Source: an uncultured bacterium
GTDB taxonomy: Bacteria > Cyanobacteriota > Vampirovibrionia > Gastranaerophilales > Gastranaerophilaceae
Direction of reading: 5' to 3'
NCBI GenBank assembly: GCA_900547585.1
Contig: URHD01000006.1
Coordinates: forward strand, 1-43,638
Length of the DNA stretch: 43,638 nt
Shown here piece by piece: positions 1-8,264 of this stretch. The stretch's first letter is position 1. Each line of letters starts with the position of its first letter. The translations under genes and the position numbers were made by a program. Below the pieces are notes generated by a model, which worked only from the letters and a program-made list of their open reading frames with translations, made no database searches and was not told the origin of the DNA.

Positions 1-302
1 ACTGCATCTTCTGCAGTTTTTGCAGGCTTATTTGCAGACTTAATTGAATCCAGCTTAAAAGCGACAGCAAATCTTGCGTCTTCCAGCTTTGCTTTGGCTG
101 CTTCCAGCTCTATTTCTGCAAGTCTAGCTTTATAAATAGCCCTTGAAACCACTGAATCAGCCGCACTCAAGGTATTTTTGTTAATAAGCTCGGTTTGGGC
201 CTTTTCGACAATTTTTGCCATAGGCTCAGCCTTTTTAGCGCATCCGCCCAGAAGAGTGGCCGCTGTAAGCCCTGTATAAAGCGCTGCCGCTTTGATATTC
301 AT
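1..302 (-). CDS. Lipoprotein, N-terminal part (truncated by window edge)
   Basis: About 100 residues are visible and the gene runs off the left edge. The protein starts MNIKAAALYTGL, has a short hydrophobic stretch, and then a lipobox-like LLGGC with the cysteine near residue 21, so it should be lipid-anchored in the cell envelope. The mature part is rich in Ala, Lys and Glu (for example EIELEAAKAKLEDA) and looks helical or coiled-coil. A good ribosome site (AAAGGA) lies 7 to 8 bases before the ATG, which supports this start. The function is unknown; Ala/Lys-rich helical lipoproteins can be periplasmic spacers or subunits of envelope complexes, but nothing here decides. It is divergent from the response regulator at 561, with 258 bases between them. 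Confidence 0.7.
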   Translation of the reverse strand, partial: MNIKAAALYTGLTAATLLGGCAKKAEPMAKIVEKAQTELINKNTLSAADSVVSRAIYKARLAEIELEAAKAKLEDARFAVAFKLDSIKSANKPAKTAEDA

Positions 303-516
303 AATTTATTCCTTTCATAATGTTTATTCGACAGGTATATTGCTTATAATATCCCTGAAATTTAAAATTTTTGCAATATTTTCAGAAGTTTAAGCGATTG
401 TTACAATGCACTTAATATTATCACTATATATCGTAACGTAATAAATGGATATTATTTTTATAAAACAAAAATTTATAACAGGCGGCAGAATTTCAGCGGT
501 AATGAACAAAAAGTTT

Positions 517-547
517 CTCTATTTTATATTACTAATAAATAATAGAG
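517..547 (+). promoter_or_regulatory. Possible leader hairpin before the response regulator
   Basis: CTCTATT (517-523) pairs with AATAGAG (541-547) across a 17-base loop. The 3' arm touches the ribosome site GTGGGAG that serves the ATG at 561. It could modulate translation of the regulator. The stem is short and A+T-rich, so chance is a real possibility. The rest of 303-560 is A+T-rich divergent promoter territory in which I see no clear -35/-10 pair. Confidence 0.25.
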
Positions 548-560
548 TGGGAGAAATATT

Positions 561-1232
561 ATGCCGGAAAATAAGTGTATATCGTTATTAATGGTAGAAG
601 ATCATAAACTGCTGCGGGTAGGGCTTAAATCGCTTTTTGAGGACTGTAATGACATAAAAGTCATCGCGGAAGCACAAAGCGGGAAAGAGGCTGTCGAAAA
701 AGCAAAGAATATAAAGCCGGATGTTATACTTATGGACATTGGATTGCCCGATATAAGCGGAATTGAGGCAACTAAGCGCATTCTGAACGACAATCCCGAC
801 CAGAAAATCATAATGTTAACCTCGCACACGACGGAAAAAGAGGTCATGGACTCGCTCAGTGCAGGCGCTTACGCCTATGTTCTAAAGGATATCAACACAG
901 AACTGCTGATTATGGTTATAAAATCCGTAAAAGACGGCGCAATCTGGCTTGACCCTAAAATCGTACCGCTCATAAGGAACCAATCCTCCTGTTTCATCCC
1001 CCAAAAACAAAGTTCTAGAGCGACTTTCCGGGCGCAGCACGCAAATCTTACGGAACGGGAATATGAAGTATTAAAGCTCGTGGTTGACGGAAAATCGAAT
1101 TTTGAAATTGCCAACACGCTCACAATAAGCGAACATACTGCAAAAGCGCACGTTTGCAATATTATTCAAAAGCTGGTGGTTGACGACAGGACTCAGGCTG
1201 CTGTTAAGGCGATTAAAGAGGGGCTTGTTTAA
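561..1232 (+). CDS. NarL/FixJ-family response regulator (orphan)
   Basis: A two-domain transcription regulator of 223 residues. The receiver domain (about 8-125) carries the acidic pocket E13/D14, the phospho-acceptor D59 in LMDIGLPD, T87 and K109. A LuxR-type helix-turn-helix follows (about 160-223, LTEREYEVLKLVVDG... SEHTAKAHV). Family knowledge says that phosphorylation of D59 should change DNA binding by the C-terminal domain. No histidine kinase is adjacent: its neighbours are a divergent lipoprotein and the convergent etfA, 11 bases away. Its partner kinase must therefore be elsewhere. The ATG at 561 is preceded by GTGGGAG at good spacing. The fold is certain; the targets and signal are unknown. 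Confidence 0.92.
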   Translation: MPENKCISLLMVEDHKLLRVGLKSLFEDCNDIKVIAEAQSGKEAVEKAKNIKPDVILMDIGLPDISGIEATKRILNDNPDQKIIMLTSHTTEKEVMDSLSAGAYAYVLKDINTELLIMVIKSVKDGAIWLDPKIVPLIRNQSSCFIPQKQSSRATFRAQHANLTEREYEVLKLVVDGKSNFEIANTLTISEHTAKAHVCNIIQKLVVDDRTQAAVKAIKEGLV

Positions 1233-1243
1233 GTAAAAAGTCC

Positions 1244-2206
1244 TTATTCCGCCAAAAGTGCATCCAAAACCTGCTGTGCATCGGCAACTATGCCAATATC
1301 ACAACACTGAAAAATAGGCGCGTTAGGGTCAGAATTGATTGCTATGACTTTTTTAGCGTTTGTAATACCGACAAGGTGTTGAATAGCCCCCGAAATGCCG
1401 AGTGCAATGTACAAATCCGGTGCAATTGTGTGCCCTGTTTGTCCGACCTGAATTGTTTGCTCTGCCCACCCTAGCTCAACCGCAGCCCTTGAAGACGCCG
1501 GTGAAATGCCCAATTTTTCGGCAAGTCTGTACATTTTTCCGAAATTTTCGGAAGAACGCAGCCCTGCGCCACCCGCAACAACGATTTTTGCTGCTTCAAG
1601 GCTGTTGTCAATAGCTTTAAATTCGCGTTTTATAACCTTTACGGCCTCTTCGTTCCGTGAAATTTGAGGCTCAATACGGTTTATATTCATTGATTTTTGC
1701 GGAATTTCACCGGTTGTGACGAGAGCTCCCGGTCGTATTGTCGCGCAATTCGGGTCAGTTTTTGAAGAAATAACAGCCATAAGCTGCCCCCCGTAAGTCG
1801 GACGCGTTGCAAGGAGTTTGCCCTGCTCATCAATATCAATCATTGTACAATCCGCTGTCAATCCTAGGTTCAAACTGGAGGTTACGCGGGGAGCAAGCTC
1901 TCTTCCGAGTGCGGTTGCTCCTACAAGGAGTATATTTTGATGGTTTTGTGCCAGAAAATCGCTTATCGCACCGGTCAGCGTACAAATTTCATTGTCAGCA
2001 AAAACAGGACTTACCAGAAGAAAAAGGTTATCCAGTCCTTTATTTTTGAGCTGTTCAGCCAGCTCATCCGCATATTCGGGTGCTGTTGCAATTAGAGCAT
2101 TGATTTCAACATTTTTCAAGCTGCTTGCAGCGTAGGTAATTGTTTCGATTGAAACAGGTGTTATCAAATTGTTGTGAGTTTCCGCAAAAACAAGGAGTTT
2201 TGTCAT
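1244..2206 (-). CDS. etfA: Electron transfer flavoprotein, alpha subunit
   Basis: 320 residues, normal for EtfA. It forms a heterodimer with EtfB that holds FAD and passes electrons between flavin dehydrogenases and downstream acceptors in the cytoplasm. The C-terminal FAD domain is clear: VVAGGAGLRSSENF at about 209-222, GQTGHT at 255-260, and GISGAIQH at 270-277. The N-terminal third is the expected alpha-fold domain. Its start codon overlaps the etfB stop by four bases (ATGA), so the two are translationally coupled. It is the last gene of the unit nadB-nadC-etfB-etfA. No acyl-CoA dehydrogenase or ETF:quinone oxidoreductase lies nearby, so the physiological donor is not shown by the sequence. 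Confidence 0.95.
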   Translation of the reverse strand: MTKLLVFAETHNNLITPVSIETITYAASSLKNVEINALIATAPEYADELAEQLKNKGLDNLFLLVSPVFADNEICTLTGAISDFLAQNHQNILLVGATALGRELAPRVTSSLNLGLTADCTMIDIDEQGKLLATRPTYGGQLMAVISSKTDPNCATIRPGALVTTGEIPQKSMNINRIEPQISRNEEAVKVIKREFKAIDNSLEAAKIVVAGGAGLRSSENFGKMYRLAEKLGISPASSRAAVELGWAEQTIQVGQTGHTIAPDLYIALGISGAIQHLVGITNAKKVIAINSDPNAPIFQCCDIGIVADAQQVLDALLAE

Positions 2207-2994
2207 GAATGCACCTCCTTAACCGCCTCAAGAAGGAGTTTTGCAGCTGCTTCCGGCGAAAAATCATCGATAATCCGGCATTCCCGTGTTATTTCGGGAC
2301 GAAATGCTTTTTTTACAATTGTTGGGGAACCGGCAAAACCGATTTGTGAATCGTCCGCACCTATATCTGCTGCACTGAGGATTTTCACAGGGATATCCTG
2401 AGCGCGCATGAAATCTTCAATAAGCGGTTTTTTCACACACTCTCTTGAATTAACAGCAAGGAGCGCGGGTGTTTTTATCTCAATTTCTTCTTTAATGCAC
2501 GGAGTTTCGCGTTTTAAGGTAAGTTTTCCGTCATTATATTCAAGAAATTCGCAAACAAGCACTGAAGACGGCACGCAAAGCTTTTGTGCAAGCGCAGGAG
2601 GAACCTGTGCCGTATCACCATCAACAGCCTGCTGACCACAAAGAATCAAATTAAAATTCGGCACAAATTTTCTGATAAAACATTCGAGGCAATACGATGT
2701 AGCGAGTGTGTCAGAGCCGGCGAACTTCTTATCACAGAGCAAAAACGCCTCATCAGCACCCATTGCAAGCCCGTATGATAAGGATTCAACAGCCTGGGTC
2801 GGCCCCATGGATAAAAGGGTTATTTTTGTGTCAACAATCGCTTTTTTCACGTCCAGCGCAATCTGCATTGCGCCCATGTCGTAAGGATTTATGATTAAAT
2901 CCATTCCTGCTCGGTCAATGGTATTATTTGCCGTCCATTTTATGTCATTTGTGTCGGGAACCTGCTTAATGCAGACCAGAATGTTAAATGTCAT
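2203..2994 (-). CDS. etfB: Electron transfer flavoprotein, beta subunit
   Basis: 263 residues, typical EtfB length. The N-terminus MTFNILVCIKQVPDTNDI and the segment DLIINPYDMGAMQIAL are hallmarks of the family, as is CGQQAVDGDTAQVPP in the middle, which contributes to AMP or second-flavin binding. It pairs with the overlapping downstream etfA. It starts one base after the nadC stop, so it is almost certainly cotranscribed with nadB and nadC. That linkage is unusual and suggests a role in oxidising the reduced flavin of L-aspartate oxidase, or simply shared expression; the sequence alone cannot separate the two. Whether this ETF bifurcates electrons cannot be decided from what I see. Confidence 0.95.
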   Translation of the reverse strand: MTFNILVCIKQVPDTNDIKWTANNTIDRAGMDLIINPYDMGAMQIALDVKKAIVDTKITLLSMGPTQAVESLSYGLAMGADEAFLLCDKKFAGSDTLATSYCLECFIRKFVPNFNLILCGQQAVDGDTAQVPPALAQKLCVPSSVLVCEFLEYNDGKLTLKRETPCIKEEIEIKTPALLAVNSRECVKKPLIEDFMRAQDIPVKILSAADIGADDSQIGFAGSPTIVKKAFRPEITRECRIIDDFSPEAAAKLLLEAVKEVHS

Positions 2995-2995
2995 A

Positions 2996-3841
2996 TTACA
3001 TGTCCAATCCGAGGTCTAAAACCGGCGCATTTGCTACGATTGCGCTGGTTGAAATTATATCAACTCCGCTTGATGCGATTTTATTAACAGTATCGAGTTT
3101 AACATTTCCGCTGGCCTCGACAATAGCCCGTTTGGCTATAAAATCTACGCATTTTTTCATATCCTCGACGCCCATGTTGTCGAGCATAATAATATCAGCC
3201 TTATTTTCGACTGCCTCTTTAACCTGCTCAAAAGTATCGCATTCGACTTCGATTTTATGTGCGTGAGAGCCATTTTGGCGCAGGCTTTGCACCGCATTTG
3301 TAATTGAACCGGCATGTTTAATGTGGTTGTCTTTAACCATTGCGCAGTCGCTTAAATTGAACCTGTGAAGCTTTCCGCCGCCCACAGCAACCGAATATTT
3401 TTCAAAAAGCCTGAATCCGGGCGTATTTTTCCTTGTATCAACAATAAAAGCGCTGTATGGCTTGATTGCTTCCTGATATTTTGCTGTTTCTGTTGCAATA
3501 CCGGACATTCGCTGAATATAGTTCAGTGCGGTTCTTTCACCAGTCAAAATCGCTCTTGCAGGGCCGATAATTTTAGCGAGGGTTTGGCCTTTTTGGATTT
3601 TTTCGCCCTCTTGCACATCAAAATCAATCCTGACATCCTTTGAGAGGATTCGAAAAACTTTTTTGAAGACAGGAAGCCCGCAAATTACGCCATCCGCGCG
3701 CGTATTCAAATACGCAGTAAGAAATTCAGAATCCGAGTATAGAAAGTCCGTTGTAATATCTCCATAGCCGACATCCTCTTCCAGAGCGTTTTTTACGTGT
3801 TTTTCTATAATAAAATCATTTAACAGAAACTGATGATTCAT
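2996..3841 (-). CDS. nadC: Quinolinate phosphoribosyltransferase (decarboxylating)
   Basis: Converts quinolinate plus PRPP to nicotinate mononucleotide, the third step of de novo NAD synthesis. 281 residues, the usual length. Visible family signatures are NALEEDVGYGDITTDF near the N-terminus, NYIQRMSGIAT, DTRKNTPGFR (the family usually has RKTTPG), VGGGKLHRFNLSD, KDNHI, and the C-terminal barrel strands IEVECDTFEQV, DIIMLDNM and DIISTSAI. Its start lies inside the end of nadB (26-base overlap) and its stop is one base before etfB, so it is the second gene of a tight operon. NadA, which makes its substrate together with NadB, is about 20 kb away at 23369-24277. Confidence 0.96.
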   Translation of the reverse strand: MNHQFLLNDFIIEKHVKNALEEDVGYGDITTDFLYSDSEFLTAYLNTRADGVICGLPVFKKVFRILSKDVRIDFDVQEGEKIQKGQTLAKIIGPARAILTGERTALNYIQRMSGIATETAKYQEAIKPYSAFIVDTRKNTPGFRLFEKYSVAVGGGKLHRFNLSDCAMVKDNHIKHAGSITNAVQSLRQNGSHAHKIEVECDTFEQVKEAVENKADIIMLDNMGVEDMKKCVDFIAKRAIVEASGNVKLDTVNKIASSGVDIISTSAIVANAPVLDLGLDM

Positions 3842-5450
3842 TGTTTTTTACCTCGACAGAAATTTTTTCCGGAACAGCGGGCGAGTCAGACCTGAAATGT
3901 GCACCTATTGACTCTTTACGTTTGAGTGCCATATTTGTAATAACCAGCGCAACATGCAAAAGGTTACGCAGCTCAAATTCTTCTGCGCTTGTGCAGAAAC
4001 GGTTCCGCCCGAATTCTTCTGATATTTTTTTGAGGTCGGAAAGTGCCTGCAATAAAGAGTTTTCATCTCTAATTATGCCGACATTTTTCCACATTGTATC
4101 TTTTAGCCTGTTAATTAGAGCATTTACATCGCAATCTGCATCCTCCGGCTCGTCTTGGGGTGCGTAATTTTTGATTGTAGAAAGGATAGAATCGTCAATC
4201 ACGTCAGAAACCTGCAGATTTTCAAAGGAAAGCGTGTTCACCAGTTCAAAAGCGGTAACAACGCACTCCAGAAGCGAGTTGCTGGCGAGTCTATTAGCTC
4301 CGTGTAAAGAAGTACAGCCCGCTTCGCCAATAGCGTATAGGTGCCGGATAGAGGTTGTTCCGTCAACAGACGTTTTTATGCCGCCCATGCAGTAATGCGC
4401 CGCCGGTGAAACCGGAATATAGTCTTTTGTGACATCAACGCCATTTTCAAGGCATTTTTTATAAATATTCGGAAATCTTGTTGTAAATGTGTCTATCGGA
4501 ATAAGCGATGCATCAAGAAAAACCCTTTCTTCGCCAGATGCTTCAAGCTCTTTGACAATTGAGCGGGAAACAATATCACGGGGAGCAAGGTCTTTTTGCT
4601 CATGATAGCGTTCCATGAAGTATTCGCCCTTGCTGTTTACAAGTTTTGCGCCCTCACCTCTGACAGATTCAGAAATCAAGAACCTTGATTCGTCATTATC
4701 AAGCGAAAGCGCCGTAGGATGGAACTGAATAAACTCCATATCTTTAATTTCGGCTTTTGCCCTGACTGCGAGTGCCAACCCGTCGCCTGTAGCAACCGAT
4801 GGGTTTGTTGTGTATTTGTAAACCTGCCCGACCCCGCCTGTAGCAAGCACAGTGGCACCTGCATAGATGGTTTCAAATTCTTTCGTAACTTCATTAAACG
4901 AAATAACACCCCTGCATTCGCCTTTTGCGTCAATCAAAAGTTCAACAGCATGGCATTGCTCGTAAATTGAGATATTTTCAGAAATAGTTTTATCGTTTTT
5001 AACCTTGTTTACGAGCGCTTTTTCGATTCCGTAACCTGTAGCGTCACCGCCGACATGGAGAATTCTTCTTACGCTGTGAGCACCTTCGAGCGTGAAAGTC
5101 AGCCCGTTGTGTTTGTCCCTGTCGAATTCCACGCCGTAGCTCATCAAGTCTTTTATTGCGTACTGGCTGTTTTCAGAGATAAATTTTACAACATTAAAAT
5201 CAGAAAGTCCGCAGCCGGCTTTTATTGTGTCCGCAACATGCAAACTAACGGAATCGGGTGCATTTTCGGGCAAAACTCCGACAATACCGCCTTGCGCATA
5301 TCTGGAATTGCTTTCAGAGAGCTGTGATTTTGTCAGCAAAAGTATCCCGTCAGGGAGGTTCATGCTCTCGGACAACTTAATTGCGGCATAAAGTCCTGAA
5401 ATACCGCTGCCGACTATAACTACTGAATATTTTGAATGTTTCATTGGCAT
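3816..5450 (-). CDS. nadB: L-aspartate oxidase
   Basis: Flavoenzyme of 544 residues that oxidises L-aspartate to iminoaspartate, the first step of de novo NAD synthesis; iminoaspartate then goes to NadA. The FAD-binding Rossmann motif GSGISGLYAAIKLSE is at about 13-27. Further family signatures are the glycine-rich YAQGGI, EFIQFHPTAL, the arginine-rich SVRGEGA, APRDIVSR, CMGGIKT and HGANRLASNSLLE. The C-terminal helical domain (about 430-530) is present. In anaerobes NadB commonly uses fumarate instead of oxygen as acceptor; the downstream etfBA in this operon offers another possible route. Two ATGs six bases apart (5450 and 5444) are both possible starts; neither has a strong ribosome site. 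Confidence 0.95.
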   Translation of the reverse strand: MPMKHSKYSVVIVGSGISGLYAAIKLSESMNLPDGILLLTKSQLSESNSRYAQGGIVGVLPENAPDSVSLHVADTIKAGCGLSDFNVVKFISENSQYAIKDLMSYGVEFDRDKHNGLTFTLEGAHSVRRILHVGGDATGYGIEKALVNKVKNDKTISENISIYEQCHAVELLIDAKGECRGVISFNEVTKEFETIYAGATVLATGGVGQVYKYTTNPSVATGDGLALAVRAKAEIKDMEFIQFHPTALSLDNDESRFLISESVRGEGAKLVNSKGEYFMERYHEQKDLAPRDIVSRSIVKELEASGEERVFLDASLIPIDTFTTRFPNIYKKCLENGVDVTKDYIPVSPAAHYCMGGIKTSVDGTTSIRHLYAIGEAGCTSLHGANRLASNSLLECVVTAFELVNTLSFENLQVSDVIDDSILSTIKNYAPQDEPEDADCDVNALINRLKDTMWKNVGIIRDENSLLQALSDLKKISEEFGRNRFCTSAEEFELRNLLHVALVITNMALKRKESIGAHFRSDSPAVPEKISVEVKNNESSVSVK

Positions 5451-5493
5451 AATTACTATAAATATAATACAAACGCATTTTAATTGCCATACA

Positions 5494-6453
5494 CTAGCGG
5501 CGAATTTTTTTCATAATGAACGGATAAATGAAAGAAATATAAAATGCAATGAAAAAGGCTGTTGCTGCGGACGCATAGCGTTTTATAAAAATTGCAGCAA
5601 AGAATTTATCAGCCAAAAACATAACAAGATAAAACAATAAAAGCCCAAAAATTACAGAAAAAAGCGTTTTTGGCGATTTTTTGAATACAACCTCAAAGTT
5701 TACAAACCTTTTTTCCATAATCCAGCCTGTAAAAGCGCCGTAAACAAAAGCAAGCTTGCCGTAAACGCCATGCTTCATATCCAGCGGATTTATTGTATCA
5801 ACCAGCGGATTGTATGTCCGCATTTGAGCGCAGCATTTCAAATGCAGGTACAGGTATAAAATTAGCCCTATAATCATTATTATTGTATAGAAAATCAAGT
5901 CATTTCCGGGTTTCTTATCTATCCATTTCAATGTTTTATCAGTAAAAAGAATAATAAACAGCCCGATTATAATGGAAACGATGACATCCTGCGGAGTGTG
6001 AACGCCAATATAGTTTCTCGAAAACGCAACGAGCACCACAAGAAGCACCATTAACCCCAGCACCAATCTGTTTTTTCGCCATAAATATCCTGCAGAACCC
6101 CAGACACTCATTGCTCCTGCCGTATGCCCGCTGGGAAAAGAATATCCGTCCGCCGCAGGCAAAGCCCGCTCAATCGGGCTAACTCTGGAGTCAATAAGCC
6201 ACGGTCGCTTTATGCAGGCAGTCATTTTCAAAAAAACATTCAAACAAAGGGTCAAAGCAAAGTTAAAAAGCATGAAAATTCCAGCTTTTTTATCAAAATA
6301 CCAGTAAATAACAGCTAAAAATCCCAGAGGGATAATTACTTCGCCAAACCACGTTGCTGACATGAAAAATATATCAAAAACTCCGTTTGTCGCATCTCTT
6401 AGCTGCTGCAAAAGCAGTAAATATTCAATTTGAAGCTCCATTGTTCCGAACAT
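5494..6453 (-). CDS. PAP2-family membrane phosphatase
   Basis: 319 residues with about eight hydrophobic spans. The three phosphatase motifs of the PAP2 superfamily are present in order: KxxxxxxRP as KMTACIKRP (about 71-79), PSGH (about 107-110), and SRNYIGVHTPQD, which supplies SRxxxxxHxxxD (about 145-156). Enzymes of this type remove phosphate from phosphatidic acid, undecaprenyl pyrophosphate or lipid A at the membrane surface; the substrate here cannot be told. A long C-terminal part with four more spans extends beyond the catalytic core. It lies downstream of prfB on the same strand with a 45-base gap. The start could be the ATG at 6453 or the one four codons in (MELQIEY); neither has a strong ribosome site. 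Confidence 0.88.
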   Translation of the reverse strand: MFGTMELQIEYLLLLQQLRDATNGVFDIFFMSATWFGEVIIPLGFLAVIYWYFDKKAGIFMLFNFALTLCLNVFLKMTACIKRPWLIDSRVSPIERALPAADGYSFPSGHTAGAMSVWGSAGYLWRKNRLVLGLMVLLVVLVAFSRNYIGVHTPQDVIVSIIIGLFIILFTDKTLKWIDKKPGNDLIFYTIIMIIGLILYLYLHLKCCAQMRTYNPLVDTINPLDMKHGVYGKLAFVYGAFTGWIMEKRFVNFEVVFKKSPKTLFSVIFGLLLFYLVMFLADKFFAAIFIKRYASAATAFFIAFYISFIYPFIMKKIRR

Positions 6454-6498
6454 ATTCTAATTCTAAAATAATTGAAAGCTTACGGCAATTTATTTACA

Positions 6499-7606
6499 TT
6501 AAGAATTGATATTCTGTTTTAAATATGCTTCAATAAACCCGTCAATCTCCCCATCCATAACTGAATCCACATTCCCGACCTCAAAGCCCGTTCTGTGGTC
6601 TTTAACCATTTTGTACGGGTGAAAAACGTATGAGCGGATTTGGGAGCCAAAATTTATATCAAAATTTTCGCCTTTAAGCTCCGCAAGTTTTTTATCATGC
6701 TCAGCCTGCTTGATTGCGAGCAGTTTTGAAGCAAGCATTTGCATTGCTGTTTCTTTATTTTGAAGCTGGGAGCGCTGCTGCTGGCATTTTACGACAATCC
6801 CGGTCGGTTTATGCAGGATTCTGACGGCAGTTTCAACCTTGTTGACATTTTGCCCTCCGGCGCCGCCCGAGCGCATTGTATCAACCTCCAAATCCTCCGG
6901 CGGGATATGTATAGCCTTTTCAAAATCCTCAAGCACAGGGCTAACCTCAAGCGACGCAAAACTCGTCTGGCGTTTTCCACTGGCGTTAAACGGAGAGATT
7001 CTGACAAGCCTGTGAACGCCTCTTTCGGCTTTTGCAAGCCCGAAAGCATATTTTCCGCTTACTTTTATTGTTGCGGACTTGATTCCGGCCTCATCGCCGT
7101 CCGATTTATCCAGCAATTCGACTTTCCAGCCCTTTGTTTCTGCCCATCTGGAGTACATTCTGAGTAACATTTGCGCCCAATCCTGCGCATCTGTGCCGCC
7201 TGCGCCTGCATTTACAGTCAAAATCGCATCGTAGGCGTCATATTCACCGGAAAGCGTTGTTTGCACTTCCCATTCATTCATCTCTTTTTCAAGGGATTCA
7301 AGAGTATTTTGAAGCTCCTCCCAGATTGATTCATCCCCGGTTTCGTTGTAAAGCTCAACAAGGATATTGCAATCTTCAATTTTTTTATCCCAATTTTCAG
7401 CTTTTTCGAGGGTATTTTTGCATTCTGTAAGCTCCTGCGAGAGTTTTGCGGCATTCTGGGGATTTTGCCAGATTTCTTCGCTCTGGAGTTTTAAATCAAG
7501 CTCTTTTGCCTTCTTTTCTATGCTGGAAAGGTCAAAGGCACTCCTTCGCTTTGTTTATTTTCAAAGCAAGCTCTTCTAATTTTTGTTTTTGTTCAATATC
7601 TATCAT
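6499..7606 (-). CDS. prfB: Peptide chain release factor 2, expressed by +1 frameshift
   Basis: RF2 releases finished proteins at UGA and UAA. The reading frame is split. A 24-codon leader starts at the ATG at 7606 (MIDIEQKQKLEELALKI) and ends at an in-frame TGA at 7534-7532. The main part continues in the +1 frame from CTT-T-GAC as LDLSSIEKKAKEL. Read this way the product is 368 residues, close to the 365 of E. coli RF2. The stop-codon recognition tripeptide SPF is seen in VRISPFNAS, and the catalytic GGQ in RSGGAGGQNVNK. A start at the internal Met at 7281 (MNEWEVQ) would remove the N-terminal domain and is wrong. The ATG overlaps the stop of the upstream 73-residue gene (ATGA), suggesting translational coupling. 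Confidence 0.95.
7531..7546 (-). promoter_or_regulatory. prfB: prfB programmed +1 frameshift site
   Basis: The minus strand reads AAGGAG-TGC-CTT-TGA-C: a Shine-Dalgarno-like AGGAG three bases before CTT, then the in-frame stop TGA followed by C. This is the autoregulatory RF2 frameshift signal known from E. coli (CTT TGA C with an upstream SD at the same spacing). Low RF2 makes ribosomes slip +1 at CTT and make more RF2. The frame downstream is open only after the shift, so the site is functionally supported. Confidence 0.96.
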
Positions 7607-7824
7607 TTTATTTTAGTTCCATCTTTTGCAGCACCAAGAATAGCTCTGATAATAGGCAAATTGCTAAAACCCATTACCGGAGAAGCTGCTATATTTTGTA
7701 TTAGGCGCTCATTTATCTCTTCTTTTGGGGTTTCTTTCAACATTGCTGTTGCGTTTTTATTTGTGCGGGGTTTAATTTGCGGAATTTTAGTAAATTTTGC
7801 GGCCCCAAAGGTGATTTTATTCAT
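7603..7824 (-). CDS. 73-residue protein with N-terminal ITFGA tag, unknown function
   Basis: A small basic protein starting MNKITFGAAKFTKIP. The ATG at 7824 has a good ribosome site (AAAGGG, 9 bases upstream), and the stop overlaps the prfB start codon by four bases, which argues that it is a real translated gene. The first residues carry the short pattern hydrophobic-x-Phe-Gly-Ala that recurs near the N-termini of other unknown proteins in this window (see 16540-18111 and 20867-22264). After a Lys/Thr-rich linker there is a predicted helix (EEINERLIQNIAASP) and a hydrophobic end. There is no recognisable domain and no signal peptide. A -10-like TATAAT lies at 7851-7856 on this strand. Confidence 0.7.
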   Translation of the reverse strand: MNKITFGAAKFTKIPQIKPRTNKNATAMLKETPKEEINERLIQNIAASPVMGFSNLPIIRAILGAAKDGTKIK

Positions 7825-7902
7825 ATTTTTAACCCTTTCAACTACATTTTATTATAAAAACGTACAGAAATTTTTTTGCTACTTAGTAAAAAAATGTAAA
7901 GC

Positions 7903-8262
7903 CTAGCTCTTCAAACTTTTTAGGGCATTTTCAACATTTTTGTAAAGCGAGCGCATGCAGTTTCCAAAATCCTCTTTTGCTTCCGCAAAACTGAACGGAA
8001 ACACGTTTGGTTGTGTTTTTCCTCGCTTAAAAACATGGAATTTAACGTCATGGAAAAAATCCCCGCCCAAATCTTCAATGTAAACGCTTGCGTTGTTTTT
8101 TTCAAGGTAATTATTGAGCGCGCTCATGTTGTTTTCATTGATAATGTTTGAATATTTCCCGTTTTTGCGCATTCCGTTTTGGATATTAATGTTTACGCTT
8201 TTTCCAAGCGGAGAATACAGCTTATCAACCTGAAAAGGAGCAAATGCCACAATTTTTGCCAT
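7903..8262 (-). CDS. 119-residue protein of unknown function downstream of metG
   Basis: Starts MAKIVAFAPFQVDKLYSPLG, two bases after the metG stop, with a ribosome site (AAAGGA) that overlaps the metG end, so it is the second gene of a metG operon. The protein looks like a compact alpha/beta domain: strands near VAFAPF, ASVYIEDLG and DVKFHVFKRG, then a C-terminal helix pair. The N-terminal FAPF could be a variant of the Phe tag found in neighbours, but it is followed by an ordered-looking sequence, so I do not count it. I do not recognise the family. Confidence 0.65.
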   Translation of the reverse strand: MAKIVAFAPFQVDKLYSPLGKSVNINIQNGMRKNGKYSNIINENNMSALNNYLEKNNASVYIEDLGGDFFHDVKFHVFKRGKTQPNVFPFSFAEAKEDFGNCMRSLYKNVENALKSLKS

Positions 8263-8264
8263 AA

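Noticed and set aside
6499..7281. Release factor 2 as a 260-residue protein starting at the internal Met at 7281
   Set aside because: It would lack the N-terminal domain; the +1 frameshift site gives a normal-length protein.
7865..7892. Possible terminator of A-run and T-run around ACTAAGTAG
   Set aside because: The stem is made only of A-T pairs with a poor core; too weak to call.
7583..7906. 107-codon plus-strand frame opposite the tagged 73-residue protein
   Set aside because: The minus-strand gene has an SD and ATGA coupling with prfB; the plus-strand frame has neither and is only the complement of A+T-rich DNA.
7903..8262. FAPF at the N-terminus of the 119-residue protein as another copy of the Phe tag
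   Set aside because: It is followed at once by ordered-looking sequence and lacks the F-[GRA]-[ANR] form, so it was not counted.
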